A stretch of 16,940 nucleotides of DNA from positions 9,491-26,430 of the forward strand of contig JAPOVO010000116.1 of the NCBI GenBank assembly GCA_026708165.1, in the 5' to 3' direction. Source of the stretch: Chloroflexota bacterium. GTDB taxonomy: Bacteria; Chloroflexota; UBA11872; VXNJ01. Made by a program: the position numbers and the translations under genes. Positions 6,382 to 13,473 of the stretch are shown here, one piece after another; the first letter of the stretch is position 1, and each line of letters opens with the position of its first letter. The notes beneath the pieces were generated by a model. The model saw only the letters and a list, made by a program, of their open reading frames with translations, was not told the origin of the DNA and made no database searches.

Positions 6382-8313
6382 ATGGGGAGACTGATCCGAG
6401 CAGGGCTTCTGGTGTCTTTGGTGGTTCTGGTCGCGGCCTCGGTAGCCACGGCCGCCGATCTGCCCGACGAGGAATCGCTGCCGAACGGCCGCTTTTTCCG
6501 TCAGACAGGTCAGGAGACGGGGAACGGCTTCGCGGTAACCGACGATGGCGGCATCCCCTTCTGGACCGAGTTTCAGAAGTTCAACTTGGATGAGATCGGA
6601 TACCCGATCTCCCACAGGTTCCAATTCAAGGGTTTCACCACGCAGGCTTTTCAGAAGGCTGTTTTGCAGTGGGATCCCGGCAAGAGGGGCTTCAATTTCC
6701 TGAACATCCTGGATGAGATGCATCACGTGGGCCTGGACGGGGTGCTGAGATTGGTTCGACAAACGCCCCCGCATGCAGCGCTGCCGGGAGACGCGCTGCA
6801 TGACCCCACAACGCCGGCCGGTTTCGACGCGATTGTGCAGAATCATCTCAGGCTCCTGGACCAGAACCCCATAATCAAGCAGCGGTTCTTGCAGGAGTCC
6901 AACTGGCTAAACCTCTATGGACTTCCAGTCTCCTACGCTGTTTACGGTCCCGTGCAAGTGCTGCGGGCGCAGCGTCAGGTTTTCCAGGTCTGGACCGAGG
7001 ATGGGGGGGGTGGTCCCAAAGGAGTTGCGGTACTTGCCAACACCGGGGACCTGATGAAGGAGTTCGGCGTCATATCGGGAGCAGCCGTAACACCGATATC
7101 TATTGAGCAGGCAAGGACCGGAGTACCAGTTACCACGGTGACAGCGACCTCGGTATCCACGCCCGTGGGGACGCCTGTCCCGACGGTTGTTCCGACAACC
7201 GTGCCAACGGCCACCCCCGTTCCTACCGCAACGCCTCTTCCGACCGTTTCCACCGGACCTGCTCCGGCACCGCTGATCCTCCCACAGGGCTTGCAGGGTT
7301 ACGGTATGCAAGCTCACCTGGTGGACGACAACCGCCGCGCCGACCATGCGGTCAGCAAGATTGTCGAGGCCGGGTTCAACTGGACCAAGCAGCAGGTCCG
7401 ATGGGAGGAAATCGAAACTCAAAGAGGGGTTTTCAATTGGACCAAGTATGACCACGCACTGAACGCACCGTCGCAGCGCGGCATCAAGCTGATGCTGAGC
7501 GTGGTTGCGGCGCCCGCCTGGGCGAGGCCGCCGGGAGCCACTCACGGTCCTCCGGCGAACGTGGCCGACATCAAACCTTTCATGACGGCGCTGATGCAAC
7601 GCTACAAGGGCAAGGTTCAGGCCGTCGAGGTTTGGAACGAAGCCAATCTCAATCACGAATGGGGGTACCTTGGCCCTGACGCCATTCGTAAATACGGACA
7701 GTTGCTCAAGGCCGGATATGAGGCGGTGAAGTCGGTCGATCCGTCGGTGGTGGTCGTCTTCGGAGCGCCAACGCCCACAGGCGTGAACGACCCCAACATC
7801 GCGATTGACGACGCCACCTACGTGCGGCGGGTCTACGAAGAATTTCCCGACGTCAAGAACTACTTCGATGCTCTGGGCGTCCATCCAAACGGCGGTCCCA
7901 ACCACCCGGACGACACGCTGGGAGGGCAGAACCGGAGCGTTTGGGGCTGGACCGGGCATCCGAGCTTCTTCTTCAACCGGTTTGCAGAGCTGAAGGCGAT
8001 CATGACCTCCAAGGGCGATCCGAACAAGACGATCTGGTTTACGGAATTCGGCTGGAGCTCCACTCCGGTGACCCAGATCGTGACGGGATATGAGTACTCC
8101 CAGTACAACTCTGAGCAAGACCAGGCCAACTTCCTTGTGAGGGCGTTTCAGAAGGTCAAGGCGGAATTCCCTTACGTGACCCACATGATCGTGTGGAACC
8201 TGAATTTCCAGCAGGTAGTAGGTCCGACTGACGAGAAGTACGGGTTTGGCATCTTGCGACCGGACGGCAGCGGACGCCCGGCGTATGACGCGCTGAAAGC
8301 TATGCCCAAATAA
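6382..8313 (+). CDS. Secreted clan-A glycoside hydrolase with Pro-Thr linker
   Basis: A 643-residue exported enzyme predicted to cleave glycosidic bonds outside the cell. Residues 1-25 are a signal peptide ending near ATAA-D. Residues about 26-245 form an N-terminal region with GYPISHRFQ and GFTTQAFQKAVLQW, a pattern I associate with secreted Chloroflexota proteins; its role is unknown. Residues about 246-297 are a Thr/Pro/Val linker. Residues about 304-643 form a TIM-barrel domain of the GH5/GH39-like clan A, with acid/base Glu420 in VEVWNEANL and nucleophile Glu555 in WFTEFGW, 135 residues apart, both intact. ATG 6382 is preceded by GAGGAAGGG (6366-6374, 7-base spacing), so the GTG at 6364 is not needed. 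A run of eight G lies at 7003-7010. An intrinsic terminator follows. The substrate is not readable. Confidence 0.9.
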   Translation: MGRLIRAGLLVSLVVLVAASVATAADLPDEESLPNGRFFRQTGQETGNGFAVTDDGGIPFWTEFQKFNLDEIGYPISHRFQFKGFTTQAFQKAVLQWDPGKRGFNFLNILDEMHHVGLDGVLRLVRQTPPHAALPGDALHDPTTPAGFDAIVQNHLRLLDQNPIIKQRFLQESNWLNLYGLPVSYAVYGPVQVLRAQRQVFQVWTEDGGGGPKGVAVLANTGDLMKEFGVISGAAVTPISIEQARTGVPVTTVTATSVSTPVGTPVPTVVPTTVPTATPVPTATPLPTVSTGPAPAPLILPQGLQGYGMQAHLVDDNRRADHAVSKIVEAGFNWTKQQVRWEEIETQRGVFNWTKYDHALNAPSQRGIKLMLSVVAAPAWARPPGATHGPPANVADIKPFMTALMQRYKGKVQAVEVWNEANLNHEWGYLGPDAIRKYGQLLKAGYEAVKSVDPSVVVVFGAPTPTGVNDPNIAIDDATYVRRVYEEFPDVKNYFDALGVHPNGGPNHPDDTLGGQNRSVWGWTGHPSFFFNRFAELKAIMTSKGDPNKTIWFTEFGWSSTPVTQIVTGYEYSQYNSEQDQANFLVRAFQKVKAEFPYVTHMIVWNLNFQQVVGPTDEKYGFGILRPDGSGRPAYDALKAMPK

Positions 8314-8329
8314 GGCTGATTGAGCAGTG

Positions 8330-8368
8330 GCGATGCGGGTCGCAAGCGCGGCCCGCATCGCTCATTTT
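8330..8368 (+). terminator. Intrinsic terminator after the glycoside hydrolase
   Basis: Perfect 10-bp stem GCGATGCGGG (8330-8339) / CCCGCATCGC (8352-8361) with a 12-base loop, followed by TCATTTT (8362-8368). TGAGC (8321) and GCTCA (8360) can extend the stem around a bulge. The T run ends directly at the GGAG of the next gene, so it may also act as an attenuator for that gene. Confidence 0.75.
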
Positions 8369-8377
8369 GGAGCAAGC

Positions 8378-9385
8378 ATGAGAGTTGGTTTGATAGGAGC
8401 CGGGGTAGTCGGGGGCAGGAGGGCCGCGCTGGTAGCAAACACGCCCGGCGCCGAGCTTATTACTGTAGCCGATGCCCTAATCGACCGCGCGGCGCATCTG
8501 GCCGGTGAGTACGAAGCTGAGGCGGTAGCCGACTGGCGGCACGTGGCGGAGTCGCCGGAGATCGACACGGTGATAGTTTCCGCCTCCAACGACATTCACG
8601 CTCCGGCGAGCATCGCCGCGCTGGAAGCGGGCAAGAACGTCCTTTGCGAGAAGCCGCTGGCCAGAACTCCGGATGAGGCGCGGGAAGTGCATATGGCCGC
8701 GAAACGGACCGGCCTCACATTGAAAACCGGATTCAACCACCGGCATTATCCGGCGGTCCTGCACGCCCGCAAGATCGCCGATTCGGGCGAGCTCGGCTCA
8801 ATCTTGTGGATGCGATGCCGGTACGGTCACAAAGGTACGGGTCCCATAGACAAAGGCTGGTTTGTGCAGCCTGAGATTTCCGGCGGCGGGACTTTTTTGG
8901 ATAACGGCGTCCACGTGCTGGACATTTGCAGGTGGTTCATGGGTGACTTCGTCGAGGCGTGTGGCTTCGCCGTTAATACCTTCTGGCGAAGCATCGATCC
9001 TGTAGAGGACAACGGATTCGGCTTGTTTCGCACGGCGGACGGCAGAATTGCCCAGGTCCACGCAAGCTGGAATCAGTGGGAGATTATTTTCTCGGTCGAG
9101 ATTTTTTTCGAGCGGGGCTCGATAGCGATAGATAGATCGGCGCACATTCGGGTCGCCCGCCGGAGTAGCGATTGGGAAGAAATCGAGGTCGAGGAGCGAC
9201 ACTTTCACGAGCCGTTTCAGGACTCCTGGAGGCTCGACTGGCTGGAGTTCCTAGCGGCCGTCGAAGAGGGCCGCCAACCCTTGGGCAATGCGCGCGACGG
9301 CTGGAAAGCCGTCGAGATGGCGCACGCGGTCTACACGTCCAGCCGCGAGCGGCGATTCGTCACACTGGGGGCAGAGCCGGCCTAA
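8378..9385 (+). CDS. Gfo/Idh/MocA-family NAD(P)-dependent oxidoreductase
   Basis: A 335-residue cytosolic sugar or cyclitol dehydrogenase-like enzyme. The Rossmann domain opens with MRVGLIGAGVVG (glycine motif residues 7-12). The family motif CEKPLA, with Lys92 as the conserved lysine, is at 90-95. The C-terminal domain contains GTFLDNGVHVLDICRWF, supplying the usual Asp175 and His179 pair. Length is typical. I chose ATG 8378 because the Rossmann motif starts there and GGAG (8369-8372) lies 5 bases upstream; an in-frame GTG at 8327 would place the terminator hairpin inside the coding region. It is convergent with the amidohydrolase gene, whose stop lies 37 bases away. In this neighbourhood it could oxidise a sugar to a lactone, but the substrate is unknown. 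Confidence 0.92.
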   Translation: MRVGLIGAGVVGGRRAALVANTPGAELITVADALIDRAAHLAGEYEAEAVADWRHVAESPEIDTVIVSASNDIHAPASIAALEAGKNVLCEKPLARTPDEAREVHMAAKRTGLTLKTGFNHRHYPAVLHARKIADSGELGSILWMRCRYGHKGTGPIDKGWFVQPEISGGGTFLDNGVHVLDICRWFMGDFVEACGFAVNTFWRSIDPVEDNGFGLFRTADGRIAQVHASWNQWEIIFSVEIFFERGSIAIDRSAHIRVARRSSDWEEIEVEERHFHEPFQDSWRLDWLEFLAAVEEGRQPLGNARDGWKAVEMAHAVYTSSRERRFVTLGAEPA

Positions 9386-9422
9386 GCGCAGCGGCCACCC
9401 GTCGAACCGGCGGCTGAGACCG

Positions 9423-10268
9423 TCAGACGACTCTATAGAATCGCTTGGCGTTGCCGCCGAGCAGCAGGGCGCGTTGCGAGTCGGTCATCGTGCCCACGGC
9501 GCCCATGTTGACCTCGAAGTTGGTCTTGTAGCTGCCAGCCAACAGAGACACGGGCCAGTCGCTTCCCCACATCAGCCGCTCGAATCCGTACGTATCAATC
9601 ATGAATTGAACGGCGGGCCGGAGGGTTGCCGAATCGGGATTCGGTCCCGCTTCGGTGAGCATTCCGGAAATCTTGAATTCAAGGTTGGGAATGTCCGCGA
9701 GGGGGCTCATCAGGGTGGACCACGGCTCGAAATAGCCTTCGTCCGAAGTTTGCGGCTTGGCGAGGTGGTTGAGAACCATGGGTAGGTCGGGGTTTTCGTC
9801 GGCGAGCCGGGGAACGTCCTTTAGCTGAGGGATGTTGAGGAGCAGGTCCAGGGAGTGCTCGCCGCGTGCGGCCAGCTCTCGGATCGACGCTCTCACGTCG
9901 GAGCGGGCCAGCCAATTATCGTCGGGCACATCCTGACCTGTTGCGCGGATTCCGCGAAATTCCGGATATGCCGAGAACCGATCCAGCAGCTTGGCGACGT
10001 CGGGACCTTCGAGGTCGATATAAGAGACAACTCCCGCGATGATGTCGGTCTCGCTCGCCAGCTCCAGCCAGCGTTCGTTCTCGTTCGGATCGTGCCACGC
10101 CTGCACCAGAATCGACCTGTCGACGCCTACCGTGGCGAACGCAGCCCGCATATCCTCGACTAGGTAATCGTGCACCAACGGACCGCCTGCGGCGTGCAGC
10201 TCGGGGGTGAGCCAATAGAGATCGGAGGTCGCGAGATTCCACAAGTGGTTGTGGGCATCGATTATCAC
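9423..10268 (-). CDS. Amidohydrolase-family protein, sugar lactonase-like
   Basis: A 281-residue metal-dependent TIM-barrel hydrolase (Amidohydro_2, COG3618 type), a group that includes L-fucono- and L-rhamnono-lactonases as well as dicarboxylic lactone hydrolases. Metal-site signatures are His6 and His8 in DAHNHLW, His168 in VLNHLAKP and Asp237 in WGSDWP. The length fits the family. The start is GTG 10268, chosen because a perfect GGAGGT (minus strand, 10277-10282) lies 8 bases upstream and translation from there begins directly with the first beta strand, MIIDAHNH. The DUF1801 gene ends 31 bases upstream on the same strand, so the two may be cotranscribed. Pairing with a Gfo/Idh/MocA dehydrogenase and sugar-acid dehydratases nearby supports lactone hydrolysis, but this is inference. 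Confidence 0.88.
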   Translation of the reverse strand: MIIDAHNHLWNLATSDLYWLTPELHAAGGPLVHDYLVEDMRAAFATVGVDRSILVQAWHDPNENERWLELASETDIIAGVVSYIDLEGPDVAKLLDRFSAYPEFRGIRATGQDVPDDNWLARSDVRASIRELAARGEHSLDLLLNIPQLKDVPRLADENPDLPMVLNHLAKPQTSDEGYFEPWSTLMSPLADIPNLEFKISGMLTEAGPNPDSATLRPAVQFMIDTYGFERLMWGSDWPVSLLAGSYKTNFEVNMGAVGTMTDSQRALLLGGNAKRFYRVV

Positions 10269-10276
10269 TCTCCATC

Positions 10277-10282
10277 ACCTCC
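10277..10282 (-). promoter_or_regulatory. Strong ribosome binding site fixing the amidohydrolase GTG start
   Basis: GGAGGT on the minus strand, 8 bases before GTG 10268. An ATG closer to it opens a different, non-homologous frame. A CTGACG/CGTCAG hairpin (10284-10303) sits just upstream, overlapping the DUF1801 stop. Confidence 0.7.
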
Positions 10283-10299
10283 GCTGACGGACTTCAACG

Positions 10300-10665
10300 T
10301 CAGTTTCTTCTCCGACCGATCACGAGTGAGGTCGAGATCAAGTCTGTTATCGAATCGATCGGTAGCGGGTCGCCTCTCGCCAGCACTACATAGCGTACCT
10401 GCTTGCCTTCGCCTTGCAGCAGGCCCTGCGGGTCCGGCAGCAGTCTGCCAAATTCGAATTCGAGCTTCACCGAATCCGTTTGCGGGAAGATGCCGCAGAA
10501 ATAGCCCGCTTTGGGATCATGGAAGCCGAATCCATGCCAGCCCGGGTAGACCTTCTCGGTGGCGGCTGGGGCCACCACTCTGACCAGTTCGCGCAGGCGC
10601 CGGGTCAGGTCTCGAATGTCACGAGTATGGGACGGGAGGACGTCGCCGGCGGACGCCTCGGCCAT
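10300..10665 (-). CDS. DUF1801 (YdhG-like) domain protein
   Basis: A 121-residue small cytosolic protein resembling DUF1801/YdhG-like domains. The pattern is an N-terminal helix followed by ATEKVYPGWHGFGFHDPKAGYFCGIFP, here in shortened form W-H-G-F-G-F, and then the strand VKLEFEFGRLLPDP and a C-terminal GKQVRYVVL strand with a final helix. Members have been linked to iron chaperone-like or unknown roles; nothing in this sequence decides the function. ATG 10665 is preceded by AAGGA about 10 bases upstream on the minus strand. It lies between the tRNA-Ser pair and the amidohydrolase, 31 bases from the latter. The family call is made from the overall pattern and length rather than from catalytic residues. 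Confidence 0.72.
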   Translation of the reverse strand: MAEASAGDVLPSHTRDIRDLTRRLRELVRVVAPAATEKVYPGWHGFGFHDPKAGYFCGIFPQTDSVKLEFEFGRLLPDPQGLLQGEGKQVRYVVLARGDPLPIDSITDLISTSLVIGRRRN

Positions 10666-10740
10666 CGGCGATTATTCCTTGACACACGTTGGGTATCTCT
10701 GTCGCCTGATAGCGACGGGACTCCGCGTGGAGCCGCCGGG

Positions 10741-10825
10741 CGGAGAGGGTGGGATTCGAACCCACGAGGGATTTCACCCTACGCGCTTTCCAGGCGCGCG
10801 CACTAGGCCACTATGCGACCTCTCC
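10741..10825 (-). tRNA. tRNA-Ser (anticodon GGA)
   Basis: Cloverleaf with a 7-bp acceptor GGAGAGG/CCTCTCC, discriminator G, long variable arm typical of serine tRNAs, T-loop GTTCGAATC and anticodon loop CTGGAAA (anticodon at 10789-10791) on a CGCGC/GCGCG stem. CCA is not encoded. It reads UCC and UCU codons. Confidence 0.95.
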
Positions 10826-10869
10826 GTTTCGAGTGGACAGGTGCGGCCAGGCCACAACGCTAAAGCCGG

Positions 10870-10957
10870 CGGAGAGGGTGGGATTCGAACCCACGTGGCG
10901 TTTCAGCGCCTATCCGTTTTCGAGACGGACCCCTTATGACCACTCGGGCACCTCTCC
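10870..10957 (-). tRNA. tRNA-Ser (anticodon CGA)
   Basis: Same acceptor and T arm as the neighbouring serine tRNA, with anticodon loop CTCGAAA (anticodon at 10920-10922) on a TCCGT/ACGGA stem and a long variable arm. Discriminator G, no encoded CCA. It lies 44 bases upstream of the GGA tRNA in transcription order, so the two are probably one transcript. It reads UCG codons. Confidence 0.95.
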
Positions 10958-10984
10958 GTGAAAAGGTGCACCTGCCGAAAGCCG

Positions 10985-10993
10985 AGTATATCA
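10985..10993 (-). promoter_or_regulatory. Extended -10 promoter element for the tRNA-Ser pair
   Basis: TGATATACT on the minus strand matches an extended -10 (TGnTATAAT-like), ending 27 bases before the first tRNA. No good -35 is visible at the expected spacing. Confidence 0.4.
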
Positions 10994-11023
10994 ACGCCGA
11001 CGACAGTTCACCCGATGTGGTGG

Positions 11024-11051
11024 GTGACCATCGCCTAAACTTCAGTAGATT
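11024..11051 (+). promoter_or_regulatory. Possible promoter for the cupin gene
   Basis: GTGACC at 11024-11029 and TAGATT at 11046-11051 with 16-base spacing. The hexamers resemble those of the glycosidase promoter (TTGACC and TAGATT). It is divergent from the tRNA promoter. Confidence 0.35.
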
Positions 11052-11127
11052 CTTTGGGTTGATGCGGCGCAAATTCACGCGCCGGCTTCAGCGGCGAACT
11101 CACAGTCGCAAGAGCAACGGAGCGTCC

Positions 11128-11508
11128 ATGGCTGTTATTCGAAATGAAGAGGCTGAGTGGTTCGAGCTAGAACCCGGTATCGACGTGAAGGTCCTCAGTC
11201 ACGAAACAGTGGGGGCTACCGCGCTGCACTCCGGTATGGCCACGTTCGGACCTGGCGCCGGATTGGCGTGTCATACGCACGATTGCGAGGAATCGGTCAC
11301 AATCCTGGCCGGCGAGGCCTTTTTGGACGTGGACGGACGACGCATGCGGCTGACACCATTTGACACGTCTATCGTCCAGGCAGACGTGCCACACCGTTAC
11401 AGCAACGCCAGCAGCGAGAGCCCGATGAAGATGTTCTGGGTCTACGCGTCGCCCGATGCGGCGCGCACGATCGTGGATGCGGAACTCTGCGCCATCGGAG
11501 GAGATTAG
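11128..11508 (+). CDS. Cupin-domain protein
   Basis: A 126-residue single-domain cupin, a small beta-barrel that often binds a metal. The first cupin motif is visible as CHTHDCEESVTILAGEAFLDVDG in spirit: His54, His56 and a following Glu with the downstream Gly, here written as CHTHDCEE. The second motif is QADVPHRYSN with its His. Thus the three-His, one-Glu metal site looks complete. Such proteins may be isomerases, dioxygenases, or sugar/acid-binding regulators; the substrate cannot be read. ATG 11128 is used because the domain begins there and GGAG (11119-11122) lies 5 bases upstream, although the frame is open further back across the intergenic DNA. The next small gene begins 20 bases after its stop, suggesting cotranscription. 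Confidence 0.87.
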   Translation: MAVIRNEEAEWFELEPGIDVKVLSHETVGATALHSGMATFGPGAGLACHTHDCEESVTILAGEAFLDVDGRRMRLTPFDTSIVQADVPHRYSNASSESPMKMFWVYASPDAARTIVDAELCAIGGD

Positions 11509-11528
11509 GCGATATCGAAGGGATAGCA

Positions 11529-11747
11529 GTGCTCCGAGCGTTGGCGGCCCTGATGCTGGCCGCTGGAGTGGTGGCGGTGCTGGTCGGCGGGACGTTTACG
11601 CTTCAGGGTTTGGGTCTTGTAGGTCCTTCGAGTTCTGTCATGGTCGGCGACCGCGCGTGGGTCGTCAACGGAGTAGCGATAGCGGCGGGTGGAGCCGTGC
11701 TCGCGTTCGCCGGTTTTGCGATACGCCGTGCCCGCAAGCGTCAATAG
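11529..11747 (+). CDS. Small two-helix membrane protein
   Basis: A 72-residue hydrophobic protein with two predicted membrane helices (about residues 2-26 and 45-66) and a basic C-terminal tail RRARKRQ, which would favour a cytosolic C terminus. The loop contains TLQGLGLVGPSSSVM and W44, a QG-x-G ... S-x-M ... W arrangement I have seen in many small bacterial membrane proteins of unknown function. The GTG start is preceded by GAAGGGA about 6 bases upstream, and the gene follows the cupin gene by 20 bases. A hairpin without a T run follows the stop. No function can be assigned; the case for coding rests on the family-like pattern, the ribosome binding site and the position. Confidence 0.7.
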   Translation: MLRALAALMLAAGVVAVLVGGTFTLQGLGLVGPSSSVMVGDRAWVVNGVAIAAGGAVLAFAGFAIRRARKRQ

Positions 11748-11761
11748 CGTCTTCGTTTTCA

Positions 11762-11785
11762 AGGCCGCAGGAGTCCTGACGGCCT
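11762..11785 (+). terminator. Hairpin after the small membrane protein gene
   Basis: AGGCCG and CGGCCT pair, with inner CAG/CTG continuing the stem. No T run follows on the plus strand, so it is only a possible terminator or transcript-end stabiliser. Confidence 0.3.
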
Positions 11786-11857
11786 CTAGGAATCTCACAT
11801 AATCGAATCGGCGTATCATTCGGGGCCACAACCGCAAGCGAGTTTGGAGTCGGAGTC

Positions 11858-12805
11858 TTGGAAATCCTAGTAGGGACCGATTACCTGGAAGACATGTACC
11901 AAGAGATGGTAAGAGTCATGCCGCAGCATGATGTACGCCGCTGTGCGGAAGCTGAGGTGAGCGAGCAGGTCCACAGCGCAAACGTTTATATTCCCGCCCG
12001 CGGCCCCATAACCGAGGCCGATATGGACAGCGCTCCGGGATTGAAGCTGATCCAGCAGTTTGGCGTGGGCGTGGACATGGTTGACATCCCCGCGGCCAGG
12101 GCGCGGGGCATACCCGTCGCCAACGCGCCGGGCGAGGTTACCGGCATCGGCGACGTTGTGGCGGAGTTCGCGCTGTTTCACCTAATTGCGGCGGGCAGAT
12201 ACCTGCCAATGCAAACCCAACTGATCAAGGAGCAGTCGGGCGCGATACCCATGGGCATTACGCTCTTCGACAAGACGGTGGTAATCGTCGGAATGGGTAA
12301 CGTAGGTAAAGCGCTGGCGGAGATGCTCAAGCCGTTTAGGTGCAGGATCATTGGCGTAAAGCGGACCGTCTCTGAGGAACTCCGAAAAGAATTTGGAATC
12401 GACAAGCTCGTCGGCCCCGATGAGTTTGTGGACGTGCTTCCCGAATGCGATTTCGTTTGTTTCGCAGTGCCTCTGACGGACGAAACGAACGGAATGCTCG
12501 GTGAGGAGGCAATCGACGCGCTCAAGCCGGGGGCTTTCGTGGTGAACATTTGCAGGGGGCCGGTAATTGAGAAAGAGCCGTTTGTGGCGGCGCTGCGGTC
12601 GGGCAAAATCGCCGGCGCGGGGCTGGATGTCTTCTGGATAGAGCCGCCGGACCCGAACGACGAATTCCTCCAGTATCAGGTAGCGGCCACGCCGCACTCT
12701 GCCAGCATGACAGACTTGTTCGTGAAAAACACCGCCGCGCTTGTTGCGGACAACGTGGCCCGCGTGGAACGTGGTGATGAAGTCCTCTACCGAGTGGACG
12801 GTTAG
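11858..12805 (+). CDS. D-2-hydroxyacid dehydrogenase (NAD-dependent)
   Basis: A 315-residue enzyme of the D-isomer-specific 2-hydroxyacid dehydrogenase family (phosphoglycerate, glycerate, lactate and related dehydrogenases), interconverting 2-keto acids and D-2-hydroxy acids with NAD(P). The Rossmann motif is VVIVGMGNVG (glycines at 145-150). The catalytic set is complete: Arg233 in NICRGPVI, Glu262 in DVFWIEPP and His280 in ATPHSASM. The N-terminal catalytic half contains KLIQQFGVGVDMVDI, also typical. The start is TTG 11858, supported by GGAG at 11845-11848 and by the immediate strand MEILVGTD; no better in-frame ATG exists nearby. It converges with the histidine phosphatase gene. Substrate is unknown; in this setting a keto-deoxy sugar acid product or glycerate are possible. 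Confidence 0.93.
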   Translation: MEILVGTDYLEDMYQEMVRVMPQHDVRRCAEAEVSEQVHSANVYIPARGPITEADMDSAPGLKLIQQFGVGVDMVDIPAARARGIPVANAPGEVTGIGDVVAEFALFHLIAAGRYLPMQTQLIKEQSGAIPMGITLFDKTVVIVGMGNVGKALAEMLKPFRCRIIGVKRTVSEELRKEFGIDKLVGPDEFVDVLPECDFVCFAVPLTDETNGMLGEEAIDALKPGAFVVNICRGPVIEKEPFVAALRSGKIAGAGLDVFWIEPPDPNDEFLQYQVAATPHSASMTDLFVKNTAALVADNVARVERGDEVLYRVDG

Positions 12806-12868
12806 CGGCGGGCAGCTAAGTTCGATTGGCTGAGATGCCGTAGCAGACAGGCGGCGAGTGGACTTCGT

Positions 12869-13462
12869 CTAATCCAGCGAGTGCAGCCAGCTCTTGGGTA
12901 GGCGCCATTCGTCCAGGATTTCGAGCCCAGGGATTCGCATCCGAAAGAAGCCTGGGCATGTCAGGTGCCCCCAGACTTCAAATGAATCGAGCCCACCGGC
13001 GCGTGCGGTGAAGAGGGAAATAACTGTGCCGTGGCTGACAACAACGGCGCATCCACTCGAGACGTTGGCTGCGATGGCGTCGATAGCGCGGGCGAAGCGA
13101 TCGTGAGCGTCATTTGCGGTCTCAGTTCCAAACACCAGTTTGGAAGGGTTACGGAAGAATCTGGACAGCCTGTCCCTGAATTCGGATCCGGGCACCCAGT
13201 CCTCGGCCCTACGTCCTGCATGCTCATGAAGGTCGGGGACGACTTGATTGCGAATCCCCAGTACCCGAGCGATTATTTCGCCAGTCTCGACCGCTTTTGG
13301 CTCGGTGCTTGAAAATAGGGCGTCGGGTTTGTGAATCGATAGCTCCCGGGCCAAAGCCCTGGCTAGCTCACGCCCCTTACTTGACAGTGACCACTCGCTC
13401 GGCGCAACGGTTGGAACTGCTTCAGGGAGCGAGTGTCTTACGAGGATGAGCTGGCGCGTCAT
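12869..13462 (-). CDS. Histidine phosphatase (phosphoglycerate mutase-like)
   Basis: A 197-residue phosphatase of the branch-1 histidine phosphatase superfamily, using a phospho-histidine intermediate. The N terminus LILVRHSLPEA supplies Arg9 and the nucleophile His10, but the usual RHG reads RHS here. The other active-site residues are Glu80 in DLHEHAGR and His144 in VVVSHGTVI. The segment SSTEPKAVETGE takes the place of the more common SSPLRRARQTA. Start ATG 13462 is chosen because the fold begins there; the frame is open upstream for about 470 bases but that part is antisense-like, Arg-rich shadow sequence over the dehydratase gene. It starts 11 bases after the dehydratase stop, so the two are likely translationally or transcriptionally coupled. 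Substrate unknown. Confidence 0.9.
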   Translation of the reverse strand: MTRQLILVRHSLPEAVPTVAPSEWSLSSKGRELARALARELSIHKPDALFSSTEPKAVETGEIIARVLGIRNQVVPDLHEHAGRRAEDWVPGSEFRDRLSRFFRNPSKLVFGTETANDAHDRFARAIDAIAANVSSGCAVVVSHGTVISLFTARAGGLDSFEVWGHLTCPGFFRMRIPGLEILDEWRLPKSWLHSLD

Positions 13463-13473
13463 CGCGACGTGCC

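Noticed and set aside
6907..8358. 483-residue minus-strand frame over the glycosidase
   Set aside because: A complement of a well-supported gene, with Arg/His-rich composition; no known motif.
10284..10303. CTGACG/CGTCAG hairpin followed by T-rich bases on the plus strand, read as a terminator
   Set aside because: Both flanking genes are on the minus strand, where no T run follows the stem, so it would terminate nothing obvious.
10559..10961. Plus-strand frames across the tRNA pair (containing GIRTHEG- and GFEPTR-like words)
   Set aside because: These peptides are translations of the tRNA genes, a common spurious call.
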